Source: Paragonimus westermani (taxonomy: Eukaryota; Platyhelminthes; Trematoda; Plagiorchiida; Troglotrematidae). From it: 64,000 nt of DNA. The notes under the pieces were generated by a model. That model ran no database searches, was not told the origin of the DNA, and was given only the letters and a program-made list of their open reading frames with translations. This document shows, one piece after another, positions 47,542 to 60,456 of this stretch (its first letter is position 1; each line of letters begins with the position of its first letter). The stretch is taken from NCBI GenBank assembly GCA_008508345.1, contig QNGE01002680.1, forward strand, positions 35,920 through 99,919, read 5' to 3'. A program made the translations under genes and the position numbers.

Positions 47542-49850
47542 GTAAGTTGTTTTCCACAGTGACCTTCTCTACACAACACCGTGATCCGCAGGACCACAGA
47601 TAAAACTCAAGTAGCCACACATCATTTCACGACGGACGGCGTGTGCCGAATAAGAGGCTGGGAATCTACCGGTGGTCAAATGTTATGAGTAACCGAATAA
47701 CTAACGAATGCGGTGTACAATCAGATAGATTATTGTTCATTTTATAGTAATGGTGTTTTTCGTATGATTTAGTGATCCTCTTTGATGCTACGTTGTGATT
47801 GTTCGAAGCTTCCAACATCGTGAGAAGGCAAAATTCAGAACAAACAGGAAGCTACAAGAAGATTAGACTGCCTCTTCAGCAAACAGCCCTGAGGATCTGT
47901 GAATTTAGGTTGATGTATATCTTAGGATTGAGGGTCTTCCTCAGTGACAATCAGTCCAGACTCCCTGGTCTAGTATTGTAAGAACGCTCACTAAGACCCG
48001 TGTTTTGTTCAGCTTGAGTAGCCGTAACGTAAGGTGATGCGAGACGAATATGCCAACATTTATTTGTGGTATTGGAAGACAACCCAGGAACTTCGGATTT
48101 AGGTTGGAAGATAAATGCTGAAGGCTGTGCGCCGTGGTTGGCTGTGGTAAACCGCAAACAACGAAGTGGGGAGATTTTAACGCCGTGTCGCAGACCCTGC
48201 CTGGTCTGTGCATTTTGAGGGAACTTACCGTAGTCAGTAGCATCAGACGGATCTAGCTAAGACGACTCAGATCAGCTGAACAAGCAGTCAGACCAGCGAA
48301 GTACAAAAAATTGAGAAAGTATTCGCCGGTCACGTGGATTGTGAATTTCAACCCACCTGTTCGAAAGGTTAAACGCCAGTATGTGTTCCTAGACGACTGC
48401 TCACTCGTAAGAGTCCAAACAGTAAATGTGTGTTTCAGTCGATATTAATGAATGGACCAGTGCACCACTCCACAAGTAGATATCCAAGCAAACATGATAA
48501 ATACGTCCATCACCGCTTCTTTTAAATGCAGTCATTTTGATCACGGAATTTGTGCACAAATATAAGCTATGCAATATCAGTCTTCAATTAGGATCAGGTT
48601 CACTTTATTGCGATAGTTCTACTCATAGTTGTAGAACAGTCTTTTGTTACTCACAGTCAATCAAGCTGTCTTATCTATGGCGAACAGACTGTTCGGTGAT
48701 CGGCTACAGAGTCGGCATGGTTTGAACAGAAAAAAGAATAGATATACCCGACTGCCAAAACGTTGACGCTCTCACTGAACACACCGAAGTGGTGGATGTT
48801 AACCCAAGACGAAAACTAACGAATATAACGAATATAAGCATATAGGATTGACAGTATCGAGAATTATGTGATCAACAAACAATTTTAACTCGTTAGCTTC
48901 TGGCGAAAAAAGACGGACTGGACAAAACAGAGGCTACTTTTTATTTGAAGATGACGGAGACCACGTCTTTGTACGGTGTAACATAGAAGAACCAAATTAC
49001 AATTGGAAAAGGATTGTTCCCGGTGAACTGTAATCTTTGGGCTATCAAAATAATTAGATCTCAACTAGCTGTTAGTGGTTGCTTGAAAAAATCCCCACAA
49101 GGGGCAAGTTTATTCCTTAAACGATACACATATATTCAACGTATTCGAGGTAGGTGCTGAGTTCATCGTGTTCAGTTTTAATTTCGTCCTAGGCTCTATA
49201 ATGCGGTTAGATTGACGAGAGTTATGCATCAGTGAACTGAGAACAGAGCACAGAGTGCACTGAAACCGATTTGGCAGTCCTATTCCGTTCTTTGTAGTAT
49301 CTACGTAGACTATGAACCTCACTTTCCTGGACGAAGTCGTGGACCGCACTGTGGCTGTTACCAAAGTTGCTGTGTAGAATGCAGTGCGATGGAAAAATTT
49401 GCGAAACACCTTGTGATATGCGTTTCTTGCTTACCGATAGTCTCCTCGGCCTAAAAATGTGCAGCAAACCGAACTAACTGCGTTCAGTATCCTATGGACA
49501 TAAATTCCTCTCTCTACCTCAATAAATACAAAGCAGAGTTTGGTCAAACGACGTTGTTGGTTTGCTCGACTAAAGGAAGGGACTGGGGTTTCAGCGCATT
49601 TTAACCACCATAAACAATGGTTAAAACATTTTTGTTCGAAAAACCTTAGAAAACACCTAAGTTCATTACATTAGTTGTGACAAGACGAAAGCAACTTAAT
49701 CACCCTCTCAGACGGGAATACATATCAGTGATTACCTCGGTTGCGCTGTATAAAAACAAAACGGGAACAGATGCGAGATGACTGAAATTCTACAAGTTGG
49801 AATGCGATGATGAAATAGATCGACTGAACGCTAGTGTATCATCGACGTAG
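47542..49850. other. Putative intron, with possible degraded repeat at 47941-48243
   Basis: The minus strand at 47941-48243 has a 100-codon frame and a GTAAGTTCCC donor-like site at its upper end; it may be retroelement-derived. A plus-strand 27-bp unit at 48380-48406 (phase 1 CVPRRLLT, donor GTAAGA, weak acceptor) is possible but not called. Confidence 0.35.
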
Positions 49851-51539
49851 CGTTTAATACTTAAGCCAGACAAAGGCTCTGGGACAGTCATTTTAGACAG
49901 GGACGCATATGTACAGAAGATGTTGTCAATACTAGAGGACCGAACGAAGTTTCAGCAAATAGACACCGTAGACAACGTCAATGAAATAGAAGGTCGCATA
50001 GCACGGCATCTCGAACTCCTCTTACAGCTGCGCTTAATCGATGACAGGACTTACAAAGCTCTTAAACCATGTGGGTCGTCGACACCTCAGCTCTACGGCC
50101 TCCCTAAAACACACAAATCTGGGATGCCTCTTAGGCCTATCCTGGCAATGACCAATTCTCCGTACCATAAATTGGCACGTTGGTTAGTCGAAATCCTAAC
50201 TCCATTGAAACAAAAGTTTCAAACACATTCTATTAAAGATTCTTTTGAATTGATCAGTGACTTAGAAAACATCAATCTTGCTAATGAGTTGATGTGTTCT
50301 ATAGACGTTCAGTCACTATTCACGAATGTCCCGTTACACGAGACAATCGATTTTATTGGTGAGCTCGTTGAAATGAGCCACATTACTCTGCCTCTACCTA
50401 ATGATATTCTGAGGGAAGCATTATTGTTATGTACTGAAAACATCAGCTTCCGTTTTCTTGATCGGTGCTACCGCCAAATAGACGGGGTAGCCATGGGAAG
50501 TCCATTAGGGCCCATCCTGGCAGACTTTTTCATGTTAAAGATTGAGCGGGAGTTAGCCACAGACATAGCGGGTCTGTCATATTACAAACGCTACGTCGAT
50601 GATACACTAGCGTTCAGTCGGTCCAAGCAGGCAATAGATAACCTAGTGCAGCGCCTAAATAGTTGTCATCCCAACCTGAAAGTAACATGTGAATTTGAGA
50701 CCGACAACTGTTTGCCGTTTCTAGACATACTCATTAGTCGCCGGGAGGATGGCTCTATCAAAAGAGCCGTCTATAGGAAATCCACGTGGTCGGGTCAATA
50801 CCTGAACTTCGGTAGTTTCACACCGGTCCATCACAAACGCGCACTGGTGAATACACTATTCACACGAGCAAGACGAATCTGTACACAGGACAGTCTTGCG
50901 AAGGAATTAGACTTGATCACATCTATACTACAATCTAACGGGTATCCAAAAAGGTTCATAGAAAGGCATAGTAGACCGAAACCACCTTCCGAACAGGTGG
51001 CCACAGTTAGAAAAAAGAAGGTTTATATAGAATTGCCTTTTAAAGGTGATTATAGCATGCATCAAACAACCCAAAGACTAGTGAATTCGATTAAACGAAC
51101 ATTTAACGCAGCGGAACTCTGTGTATTAGCCCGGACCCAGAAACTGCCTGTCCCTTCAATCAAAGGAGATCAGCCTGTCGGTGCCACCTCACATTGTGTC
51201 TACCAATTTACATGTAACTGCAAAGAAAGTTACATAGGCAGAACCGAGAGGTGCTTGATCTCCAGAGTGAAGGAACATTTGCCTAAGTGGGTGCAGAGCT
51301 CTGTATTACAGAAGAACGACAGTGTTGTTGAAACACGCAAGCAACCGGCGTCCGCAGTCGCAAGACACGTCCTGACCACTGGTCACGTTATCGACCCAAT
51401 GTGTGCATTCAGAATCTTATTACGTCACTCCAATCCAAGATTCTTGCGGTTTGCTGAGGCGGTCGCAATCAATCGACTGAAGCCGACCTTGTGTGTTCAG
51501 AAACAATTGCTCGTAAACTTGACCCTTCCCTGGACGTAG
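49851..51539 (+). mobile_element. Penelope-like element: reverse transcriptase plus GIY-YIG endonuclease ORF
   Basis: An uninterrupted frame encodes the conserved C-terminal two thirds of a Penelope-like element protein. Upstream of ATG 49920 the frame already reads ILKPDKGSGTVILD, so the true start is further 5' and the element is truncated or frameshifted there (stop at 49848). Counting from that ATG: PKTHKSGMPLRP (62-73), SIDVQSLFTNVPL (127-139), GVAMGSPLGPILADFFM (189-205), catalytic YVDD (225-228), PFLDI (266-270), then the GIY-YIG nuclease with VYQF (427-430), YIGRTER (438-444) with the catalytic Arg, and the metal-binding Glu in FAEAVAI (513); it ends with LTLPW and a stop. All visible catalytic residues are intact, so this insertion looks young. 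It lies between micro-exons 47518 and 53111 on the same strand. Confidence 0.9.
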
Positions 51540-53110
51540 TGACCTTTCCTAAACCACCGATTGACTATCAACCCTGCTCCCTAACTGCTCGATATAAAAA
51601 ACCCGTTTCATGTTATTGCAAATTTGGTACTGACGAGTCAATACGAAATGCTTGCATCTACCAGTTTTCGTGTTCTAACGGTTTTGTTCAAACTTATTTT
51701 TATCATCAGAAGACGTACTACTGTAAGTAGCATGGTGTATTTCATAATTTGGAAGAGGACTGTTTATGCTTGAGCTATCTGTAACAAAGATGTTTTCATA
51801 AACTTGGGAAAGATTAAAAGCTGCATTAGTCTTCTAGTATTATTCGCTCACTCGTTAACAGCACAGAAGCTTGTGAATTCAGTTATCTACTCAAAGTTGT
51901 GCGCGCTTGTAGGTGACATCTTGTTTACTGACCGTGATCCCTTAGGAGTAACCTTCGGACACCGAACAATTATCATGTGGCGTTGTTGCATAACCCTCTC
52001 ACATACAACTTTCATTTCCGAACAGTATTAGTTGATCACAGTCCTACAGTGTGTCTGAAAGTGCTCACAGTGTGCTCGAAACGGACTGCTTGAAACGTGA
52101 ACACATGCATTTTTGGCTTCAAGCCGTACCCGTGCGTACCGCAGCGTGCACTGAACTATTTCATAACGGGAGCTGATTCACTTGAAGACTAGTAAGTATG
52201 TGAAAATATTTAAAGAACAAAGTCAGAAACGGTCAAATTCTGTTAAGACTCAGTCAGTAGCATTATCTATACAGGTTCGTCATTGACTGATGTACATTGC
52301 CATGTTCGAGAACACTTCCAAACAACGAGGCGAGTGGCCACCTACTCACCCCTCTAACAAATTGCCTCGCAACATTACTTGGTGAGACAATCAAAGATTT
52401 TATGGTCCCTGACCAATCCATTACCTGAAAATCTGGCTGCTCGTTGTAACTGTCGATAGCCAAGCCAAACGACCAACAAGTCCATAGACGCTATGTAGGT
52501 GTACGAGGTATATAGCGAAATCAAAGTGAATTTATTGTTTCCACTGCCTCTGTCATCATTCAAGTCTTGGCAGAGATGAGCGGTCGTGATGCCTATCTCA
52601 TTAGTCAGACTGATGTACAGCTACTGCAGGAAGTGTGCAGGCCAATGACTCATAGAGAAAAAATTAGTACGTACACAACGTGCAACCTAGGTCAAACCAA
52701 AATGCGAACGCGTATTAGTCGTCCTAAATGAAGTAGGTTAGCAAACGCATCAGGTCCCGTCGCCCCCCTTCATGGTTACTGTAACAGCAATATTAAAAAC
52801 TGATGAGATGACACTGTGGAAGCAAGTGAACCAATCAGCATCTTCAAGCGGCCTGTCTGCGGTAGCACTAATGGAACTGGGGTCCAACCAACTTCACAAC
52901 AACAATACACTTGAAATTTACAGGGTGCATGTTTATAGGAAAATTGTGAGCAGTCAGTATGACGTATCAAGCAAGTTCCTGTTTAATGATGTGGTGTGTG
53001 GTACACGTAGTTATCTATGTAGTAACATTGTTTACTGATACTAATCTCATATAATACCATTTTATGATTGTCACTACCACAGTAATTTTGATTTTCTGAT
53101 ATTCCGACAG
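51540..53110. other. Penelope-like 3' flank, then putative intron
   Basis: The first 100-200 bp are probably element 3' untranslated sequence. At 51710-51722 a strong acceptor and GTAAGT enclose 13 bp, which is not symmetric and is not called. Confidence 0.4.
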
Positions 53111-53131
53111 ACATCAATGCCCGCTTGAGCA
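53111..53131 (+). CDS. Micro-exon, 21 bp
   Basis: The acceptor is TTTTCTGATATTCCGACAG and the donor GTAAGTTCAG. Phase 1 reads INARLS; phase 0 has a TGA. The next exon follows after a 41-bp intron. Confidence 0.65.
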
Positions 53132-53172
53132 GTAAGTTCAGTAAATGCACTTGACCTTATGATCTCTTGAAG

Positions 53173-53217
53173 AAATTGTCACGAGAATGGAACCCTTACC
53201 TCCACTTATGGCTACCT
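53173..53217 (+). CDS. Micro-exon, 45 bp
   Basis: The acceptor is TATGATCTCTTGAAG (moderate) and the donor GTGAGTTGAC (strong). Phase 1 reads IVTRMEPLPPLMAT. A later AG would break the frame. Confidence 0.6.
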
Positions 53218-53306
53218 GTGAGTTGACCAATGTTATTGCTGTCGTGCTAATTGCTTTCTCTTCTGTGAACTAAGCTTCTGTTTACTTCTTTGCATTTACA
53301 CTTCAG

Positions 53307-53339
53307 ACAGTAAAATTCCTGAATGTCCACAACGAATAC
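53307..53339 (+). CDS. Micro-exon, 33 bp
   Basis: The acceptor TTTGCATTTACACTTCAG and donor GTAAGTGGC are strong. Phase 1 reads SKIPECPQRI, with one cysteine. It is the third of a tight group of three exons (introns 41 and 89 bp). Confidence 0.7.
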
Positions 53340-56218
53340 GTAAGTGGCAGTGTTTTTCAAATTCACTTTTCACATGAACAGTGTTTGTCAATGTTGGTTT
53401 ACTGTGAAAACATTTATACTAGTTGTTACTAGTCGGTGTTTCCCGGTAAGAAAGCAGACAGGTGCACAACAGATTGTTCACTGGTCATCTGATTGCCTAC
53501 ATGGACAGGTAGCAAAATGGATACTGACTGAGTATTTCCATCGGTAAACGCGGTAAAATTTGAAGTATTAAGCAAAGTCGTTACTCATCAGGTCTCATAC
53601 GAAATCTGGTGTTCTGTCAGTACTGGTTGTTTTTGACATTGCTGACAACCGTTGCACCCAGAAATTATTAGATCATTTGCACGGCTACACCTATGCTCAC
53701 CCGGCAGTATGACAGTTCAGGAGTTGGACGAACAAATGCGCTACCGGCAAGCGCTGTTGAGCAGTGGGGCACAGAAAACCCGTTAGAGTGCGCAAATGAT
53801 AATATACAACATGACTTTCCGATTTTCATGAACATTTAGTGGATGACCAACACTCTATCTCTCCCTTCCGGCTCAGTTCCCACTTAATCAATTTCCCAAC
53901 TAACTAACAAATTCTAGGTTTGACTGATAGCTGGAAAGTGATTTGCATCCAAAGATGGTCAGTTTGGCTACGGAGGATAAGTGTATGACTAAGCGTCCAA
54001 GAATAAGAACCTCATGTAGACGTGTATGAACTTGTTAAGAATTGTGCACTGTACTCTTATGATACCATTTAAATGTGACAATCATTAGGCAGTTTGGTCC
54101 AGCAAAAATGAGCCGCAACGAGTGATTGGTAATGTTGACAGCCAATTTTCCGGTCAACAAACATCTAGCACAGTGGGGTTGGCGACCGCGAAAATCGTCT
54201 CCTAAAATCGGGGAGGAATCCATGATGGCTTCCCTTGTATTACATCTTACGTAGCAGATATTTCGGCTTAACCATCTGCCACGCTGACTAAGCATTTGGT
54301 TGATGCTTGTGAGCAAATTCGAGTTGTTTATAAATAAACTTACTATCGGAAGAAGGTAGATTACTAAACAGATCCAAACATGTGGCTAACAATTCAGATA
54401 CCGAAACAGAATCCACATGTTTCAAAACTGTGAGATGCAATAATAACTGAGGCAGCCATTGCCCGAATGTCACGAGCAGTTAAGTACAAGTACAGAGTTG
54501 CAATCTTCTCGTAAAAATTAGTAATCCCACCAGAAAATAGAACAGACAACCCTCCGGAACTGTAATGAAGTTCTTCGAACACTAATAGACTACTACTACC
54601 ACCAACAACGTTTATTTCGAAGAGTATTATGCATAGCTTCATTCAAGAAAAGGACGAGCGGTGACATCAAAATTATGCAACAAAAATGCAAGATAGGCAA
54701 ATTCAAAGCAAGCTGTCTGTCAACTGTAGGGCGCTGCACGGTTAACAACACTGAACATGTGACAGGTCCTTCAATGAGAGTGGCAAACGTTAATAATTCA
54801 AATTATCAAAGAAAAATTGTTTGTATGGTAAACTGGTGAAGAAAAACGATAAAACAAAAGTGATCTTTCACAGCCAAATGCTCTTCAAGACATAGGGGTA
54901 TTGTCACAGTCAAGATTCACGCATCGGAACGAGGTGGTGTCTTTCATAGTGAAACAGCCGTCAGAGAGTAGTAACAGTCAATGCTAGGTTTCCTGCGTAA
55001 ACGTCCTAGGTTTTCAGGGCATCTAGAACAATCAGCAGGCATAAATCAGTGACAGCGTAGATGGGCAATCCCAGACGAAGAATCGTATTGCAAGGACAGG
55101 GAAACATGACGCCATTAAAAGCGATCGAAGGTGGACGAGATGTATAGTGGTCAGATTTCTGGCACAGGTTCAGACTTTTAGACCCAGTGGGAATCGCATA
55201 AAATAAATCACTGATTCCATGCAGTAACACAATGACAAATAAACAACTGACGTCGATCGAATGCGCCACTTGTGGACCTACGGAATTATTTTCCAAAATT
55301 TCTGTAAGACTCAAAAACTTCTAACACAATGAAGAGATGACGACTTAGGTTTCGGTTTATGGTTGGCCGCTAATCAATGCGTAATATTTTGCAATGCCGG
55401 AACAATGTCGGTACTATTGAGGCACCTCTCTAGTTAGTTCTAGGCAAATCCCTCATCCCCGGTATTTGCGTGCCTGTGGAGTTTGAAATTTTATGCTGGA
55501 TTTCAAAAATATATCCATGTGTCAAGGGTTACAGTGTCTACGATATCAGTTTTTAACCAGAAGATTGTCAACAGCAGTGGTGTCCTAGCTGGTCTTTGAT
55601 ACGTCAGAAAGTGCCACATTAATCTTGACTTTATAGTACACCTTAATCAGTGTGACAACACCATAACCTTTCTCTGGTTTGAAGAAGACGGATTATATCA
55701 TCCTGTTGAGTTTACTGACGAGTCTGCGGTGTTTAACGGACAAAAACTATCATTACCTAGCCGAAGCCGTTAGAAACTTATGGGTACATCTAACCAAATT
55801 TTCGCGAAGCCGATCTGTGTGGAGAAGATATGATATCCTGTTTTCGGAATTAAACTCATGTCAGTAGTCTGACCATTCGTATCCATAATAGCTTGAGGAC
55901 TTAATAGACGACAGACCGTCAATGTGTTTTAATAGGAGTGGCAAATACTGACAGCTGTTGCTCACGAAACAATAAATTTTGTGTATTCTGCAGTGCATAT
56001 GATTTGTCACCCTGAAATGTAGTTCTCACAGTTTTTGTAACAATGGTTCGACAAACTGCAGACAAACTACTGGTTGAACCGTAAAGCCTCGGCAAGTTTC
56101 AATATATTCACCCGACCTTGCTGTAGAATTCTCTGTGCAATTGCTGGTAATCTTAACTGGGTGTAACCTGCCGACTGGAAGCTACCCAGCCTGATTACAA
56201 TGTTGTCTACACAGACAG
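53340..56218. other. Putative intron
   Basis: Only short frames are present. A hydrophobic frame from ATG 53371 with a GTAAGA at 53450 ends in phase 0 and is not called. Confidence 0.4.
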
Positions 56219-56242
56219 AACATCTGGTTGATTTCACCTTAG
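56219..56242 (+). CDS. Candidate micro-exon, 24 bp
   Basis: The acceptor is TGTTGTCTACACAGACAG and the donor GTGAGTAC. Phase 1 reads HLVDFTL; phase 0 ends in TAG. The pyrimidine tract is interrupted, so support is moderate. Confidence 0.4.
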   Translation, partial: NIWLISP

Positions 56243-57261
56243 GTGAGTACTAAATACGACGGCAAAAGTGGCCCGTTGAGTGCAGCTAATCCAAGGAGCA
56301 CAGCATCATCAATCGCCAAGACTATCCTGTCAAATCGTTCAAGATATTGTTACGCGGCTGAAAACTCAAACTGCTAGCGATTAATAAAGCGGTGCTAATC
56401 TGACAACATCGACCGGGGTTGTTATGTCCAGAACACGTTGGCGCAATCAATCCTCCTCCGTGGAACGGACTGTTTCTTTAATACGACAACGATTAACCTT
56501 ATCGGATTGATGCGTTCAGTTTTCGTTGTTATGTGCATTTTGCATCATATTTGATGGTTTTGTGTTAGTCTCTAAAGGAAATGAAGCCAAACGTCGACAT
56601 CTTACAATGGACGTCTTTCTGTTTTGATAAAACTCATTGAGAACATTCAAAGAAGTGCAGTTAACTGATTGAGACTTATTGTAGGTGAGTGCAACGGAGG
56701 TGACAAACAATAAACTACTGAAAAGCGATAGCAGTATGTAAATGAAACAGTTAAATAATCAGGGCATGAGCAACCAGATACCTATCAAGACAAAGGTATG
56801 TTATGTTGACTTCTCCTCATCACGAATTTGCATAGTGAGTTTCACAGCTATTGGAGCTACGAAGGGAAGAGATGTTTGTGCATATATATATATGAATTTG
56901 TGAATGCTATTTAAGATACGGACGTGTGTAACAGAACCACCATGCTGTCTTTTTACATCGCATCACTTTTTACAGACACCGCACTCTTCGTAACGTCTGA
57001 CCGCATTCGCAACTACGCCCATTCTAATCAAATTGCCATTTGCATTCCGTTGGTCAAACTTACAGAACTCATTCTTCATTACACCTTTGAATGGATGCTT
57101 CTTCAGACAAAGACCAGGGTTAATAATGAGACCAACACTTCGTCCTGACCTTGCAGGCATTTTCACGCCCAAACGTGGAACTGGCTCCTTAAAAAATGCG
57201 ATTTGTAATTTAAACTTTGAAGCAATTAGTTTCTGCATGAATTTGTATGGAGGGAGCAGTA
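56243..57261. other. Putative intron with unidentified minus-strand frame
   Basis: A 118-codon minus-strand frame (57319-56963) reads PRLGVKMPARSGRSVGLIIN in its middle; it borders the inverted repeat and was not recognised. Confidence 0.35.
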
Positions 57262-57500
57262 GAGCGTAAGCTGTACTGTGCGAGGACAATTTTGTTCGCT
57301 TCACAGCAGTTACCACCATAACAATGATACAAGTTGTCTACAGTGTGCGGACGTGGTAGCGAAAGAGACGAAGATAGTACATTGGTTAGTGGTGAATCGG
57401 TGACGTTCTGGGTGCAGTGGTATAATGCTGTTATTGCTACTACTATTGGTATTGATGTGGGAATCTCGAGAATTTTGAGTCACTGATTGAGTGGTGGAAG
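57262..57500 (+). repeat. Large inverted repeat, left arm
   Basis: It is the reverse complement of 57855-58095 with few mismatches, best over 57353-57498, where GAATCGGTGACGTTCTGGGT and neighbouring bases match exactly. The spacer is about 355 bp. Confidence 0.75.
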
Positions 57501-57854
57501 TTAGTAAACACAGTGCCTCAAACGTTTAAATTCGGAGAGGCAAAGGTCAAACTGAACTCTTAGAATAATGTCTTGTTAAGGCAAAGTGAATGCAAAAAGA
57601 GTAGAAGAGGAACTAGGAGTTACCACGATGAAGCAAGGAAGATCAGTATTTGTTTCTGCACACAAAAAACACGGTTGGTCAAACTAATTGCCACAGTCTC
57701 TGCAAATTTCAAACTGTGTCACGATTTCGCACGGCACATTAGCTGGAAGACCGTAGTCGCTTCTGATTTGTGTCAAGTTTCCTTCAAGTCTCTAACAAAG
57801 TCCGGCTTGCTGAGTTATTCAGCCATCTAAGGATGTGTCCACCACTCGTGTCAA

Positions 57855-58095
57855 TGTGTCCACCAACTCCCACCGCTCAATCAGTGACTCAAAATCCTCG
57901 AGATTCCCACATCAATACCAATAGTAGTAGCAATAACATCATTATACCACTGCACCCAGAACGTCACCGATTCACCACTAACCAGTGTACTATCTTCGTC
58001 TCTTTCGCTATCACTTCCGCACTCTAGTATCATTTTTATGGTGGTAACTGGTACGAAGTAAACAAAATTGTCCTTGCGCTAGTCATCCCAACGCT
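57855..58095 (-). repeat. Large inverted repeat, right arm
   Basis: It is the partner of 57262-57500. It ends about 120 bp upstream of a degraded Penelope-like remnant, so the arms may derive from such an element or from a non-autonomous fold-back element. Confidence 0.75.
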
Positions 58096-58214
58096 CCGCT
58101 ACCTCTTTTTCGAATTTAATGTTTCACAGCCAATGTGTGGGTGGTAATTTGCCATTTGTGACCCAACAGTCGATCTATCAATTGTCTTACAGGAATTCAG
58201 TACTTGTCAGCGGG

Positions 58215-58760
58215 CTATAAACTTTAATTTTCAAGAAGAAATTAATGAAAATTTAGCATTTCTTGACCTTTTAGCATAATGGCAGGATATCGGGCGATAT
58301 GAACAAAGCTATTACTGCAAGCACATATGGCATGTCTACTATGCAAATTTCTTAAGCGTTGTATCTTTTAAATACAAAATTTATTTATTAATCTGCATGA
58401 TGTACATAGCAAGAACGATCGGTGATTACCCACAAACCTTTATTAACTAGCCCATGAAAGATCGTGTAATCATGCTCAAGTCCATTGCTGTTACAGAAAA
58501 GACCGTCTCCCTTACAATCCCCGTTCAAATACTGAAACAACGCTCATCCAAAAGTGCAAATTGGTCTCCCCCCCCCTTCGGGTACGAAAAATCAGTCGAC
58601 CATAATTCACTAAATCAAAGAAAAACAACGTCGTCAGTCTAATTCATTCATTCTGCATCAGTTCACCTGCACTCATTGTGTCAGGTGTATTAGACACACA
58701 GCGAGAAGATTATCCAAACCCATCGTTGAGCATTTCCCAACATCTCTCATTAAAGGTATT
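58215..58760 (+). pseudogene. Degraded Penelope-like element remnant
   Basis: The plus strand reads LNFNFQEEINENLAFLDLLA, a stop, then YCKHIWHVYYANF, which follows the element at 49851 in the block from EFETDNCLPFLDI to YRKSTWSGQYLNF. Further on are weak matches to the GIY-YIG region near 58670-58740 interrupted by stops. It is much older than the 49851 copy and does not encode a working protein. Confidence 0.5.
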
Positions 58761-58841
58761 GTTACAGCCGTCAGTAGTGTGATTTTGCACCACCTAACAG
58801 AAAGTACGCACATGATCGATGTTAAACAAGTGTTTTTGATT

Positions 58842-59388
58842 ACCTTCAAAACACTGTCGACGCTCAACACATTAGAATTGCCAAGGAGGCAATGAACAAG
58901 CTGGCAGTGAGAATGTTTAGATACTGGGAGAGAATTTATTGGCTTCTAAGGGTTCTCCTATCCACCACTGTCTGCGGTTCTTGTCGAGTAGAAATTCTTT
59001 GCCGGATTGCACAGGATATCTATTTAGATAGAAAATATGAGGCTCGATTGTGTCCGTTGCCAAGCGGTAAAGTGATTTCATTTTGCACCCAGATAACACC
59101 GTTTGCTGCTGGTTGTTTTTCAGCTTTCGTCGAAGCTGATAAATTTCGGCTTGATGAAGGCAGACAAGGGTTTATCATGAAAGGTGAGTCGTGGTCCTAA
59201 AAGAATAGCACATGTTTTGTACAGCTTGAATATCAATAAACAATGTTGACATACTAATACTTCGTATATTTCTGTACTTTGAGCAGCAAATCTAAACGAT
59301 CGATTTTAGTCTATCTGCTAATGGCGAACGCTTAAATTGATCGACAAACGGTTATACCCAAGACCAGCGAATCACCGGCTAACCAATA
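58842..59388 (+). repeat. Tandem-duplicated unit, copy 1 (runs into N gap)
   Basis: It matches 60513-61060 at about 97-98% with an offset of 1671-1672 bp. It contains the 60-bp micro-exon at 59124 and breaks off at the N run. Confidence 0.9.
59124..59183 (+). CDS. Micro-exon, 60 bp (duplicate a)
   Basis: The acceptor TGCTGGTTGTTTTTCAG and donor GTGAGTCGTGG are strong. Phase 1 reads FVEADKFRLDEGRQGFIMK; phase 0 has a TGA. It is identical base for base to the exon at 60795 although the flanks differ. Confidence 0.7.
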
Positions 59389-60382
59389 NNNNNNNNNNNN
59401 NNNNNNNNNNNNNNNNNNNNNNNNNNNNNNNNNNNNNNNNNNNNNNNNNNNNNNNNNNNNNNNNNNNNNNNNNNNNNNNNNNNNNNNNNNNNNNNNNNNN
59501 NNNNNNNNNNNNNNNNNNNNNNNNNNNNNNNNNNNNNNNNNNNNNNNNNNNNNNNNNNNNNNNNNNNNNNNNNNNNNNNNNNNNNNNNNNNNNNNNNNNN
59601 NNNNNNNNNNNNNNNNNNNNNNNNNNNNNNNNNNNNNNNNNNNNNNNNNNNNNNNNNNNNNNNNNNNNNNNNNNNNNNNNNNNNNNNNNNNNNNNNNNNN
59701 NNNNNNNNNNNNNNNNNNNNNNNNNNNNNNNNNNNNNNNNNNNNNNNNNNNNNNNNNNNNNNNNNNNNNNNNNNNNNNNNNNNNNNNNNNNNNNNNNNNN
59801 NNNNNNNNNNNNNNNNNNNNNNNNNNNNNNNNNNNNNNNNNNNNNNNNNNNNNNNNNNNNNNNNNNNNNNNNNNNNNNNNNNNNNNNNNNNNNNNNNNNN
59901 NNNNNNNNNNNNNNNNNNNNNNNNNNNNNNNNNNNNNNNNNNNNNNNNNNNNNNNNNNNNNNNNNNNNNNNNNNNNNNNNNNNNNNNNNNNNNNNNNNNN
60001 NNNNNNNNNNNNNNNNNNNNNNNNNNNNNNNNNNNNNNNNNNNNNNNNNNNNNNNNNNNNNNNNNNNNNNNNNNNNNNNNNNNNNNNNNNNNNNNNNNNN
60101 NNNNNNNNNNNNNNNNNNNNNNNNNNNNNNNNNNNNNNNNNNNNNNNNNNNNNNNNNNNNNNNNNNNNNNNNNNNNNNNNNNNNNNNNNNNNNNNNNNNN
60201 NNNNNNNNNNNNNNNNNNNNNNNNNNNNNNNNNNNNNNNNNNNNNNNNNNNNNNNNNNNNNNNNNNNNNNNNNNNNNNNNNNNNNNNNNNNNNNNNNNNN
60301 NNNNNNNNNNNNNNNNNNNNNNNNNNNNNNNNNNNNNNNNNNNNNNNNNNNNNNNNNNNNNNNNNNNNNNNNNNNNNNNNNN
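59389..60382. other. Assembly gap (994 N)
   Basis: The run of N lies between the two duplicated units. The sequence after it contains the dispersed repeat shared with 1496-1551. Open frames spanning the gap are artefacts. Confidence 1.
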
Positions 60383-60456
60383 TAAGATATCCGCACCAAA
60401 TGTAGTACGAATGAAGTTGAATAGTTTGGGCGTCGTGTTTAACATGTTATTGATAT

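Noticed and set aside
47945..47977. 33-bp interval with good acceptor and GTAAGA
   Set aside because: Stops in phases 0 and 1.
48380..48406. 27-bp interval, phase 1 CVPRRLLT, donor GTAAGA
   Set aside because: The acceptor lacks a pyrimidine tract; kept only as a possibility in the intron note.
51710..51722. 13-bp interval between a strong acceptor and GTAAGT after the Penelope-like element
   Set aside because: Length is not divisible by three and it may belong to the element's 3' flank.
56661..56684. 24-bp interval between AG and GTGAGT
   Set aside because: Stops occur in all three phases.
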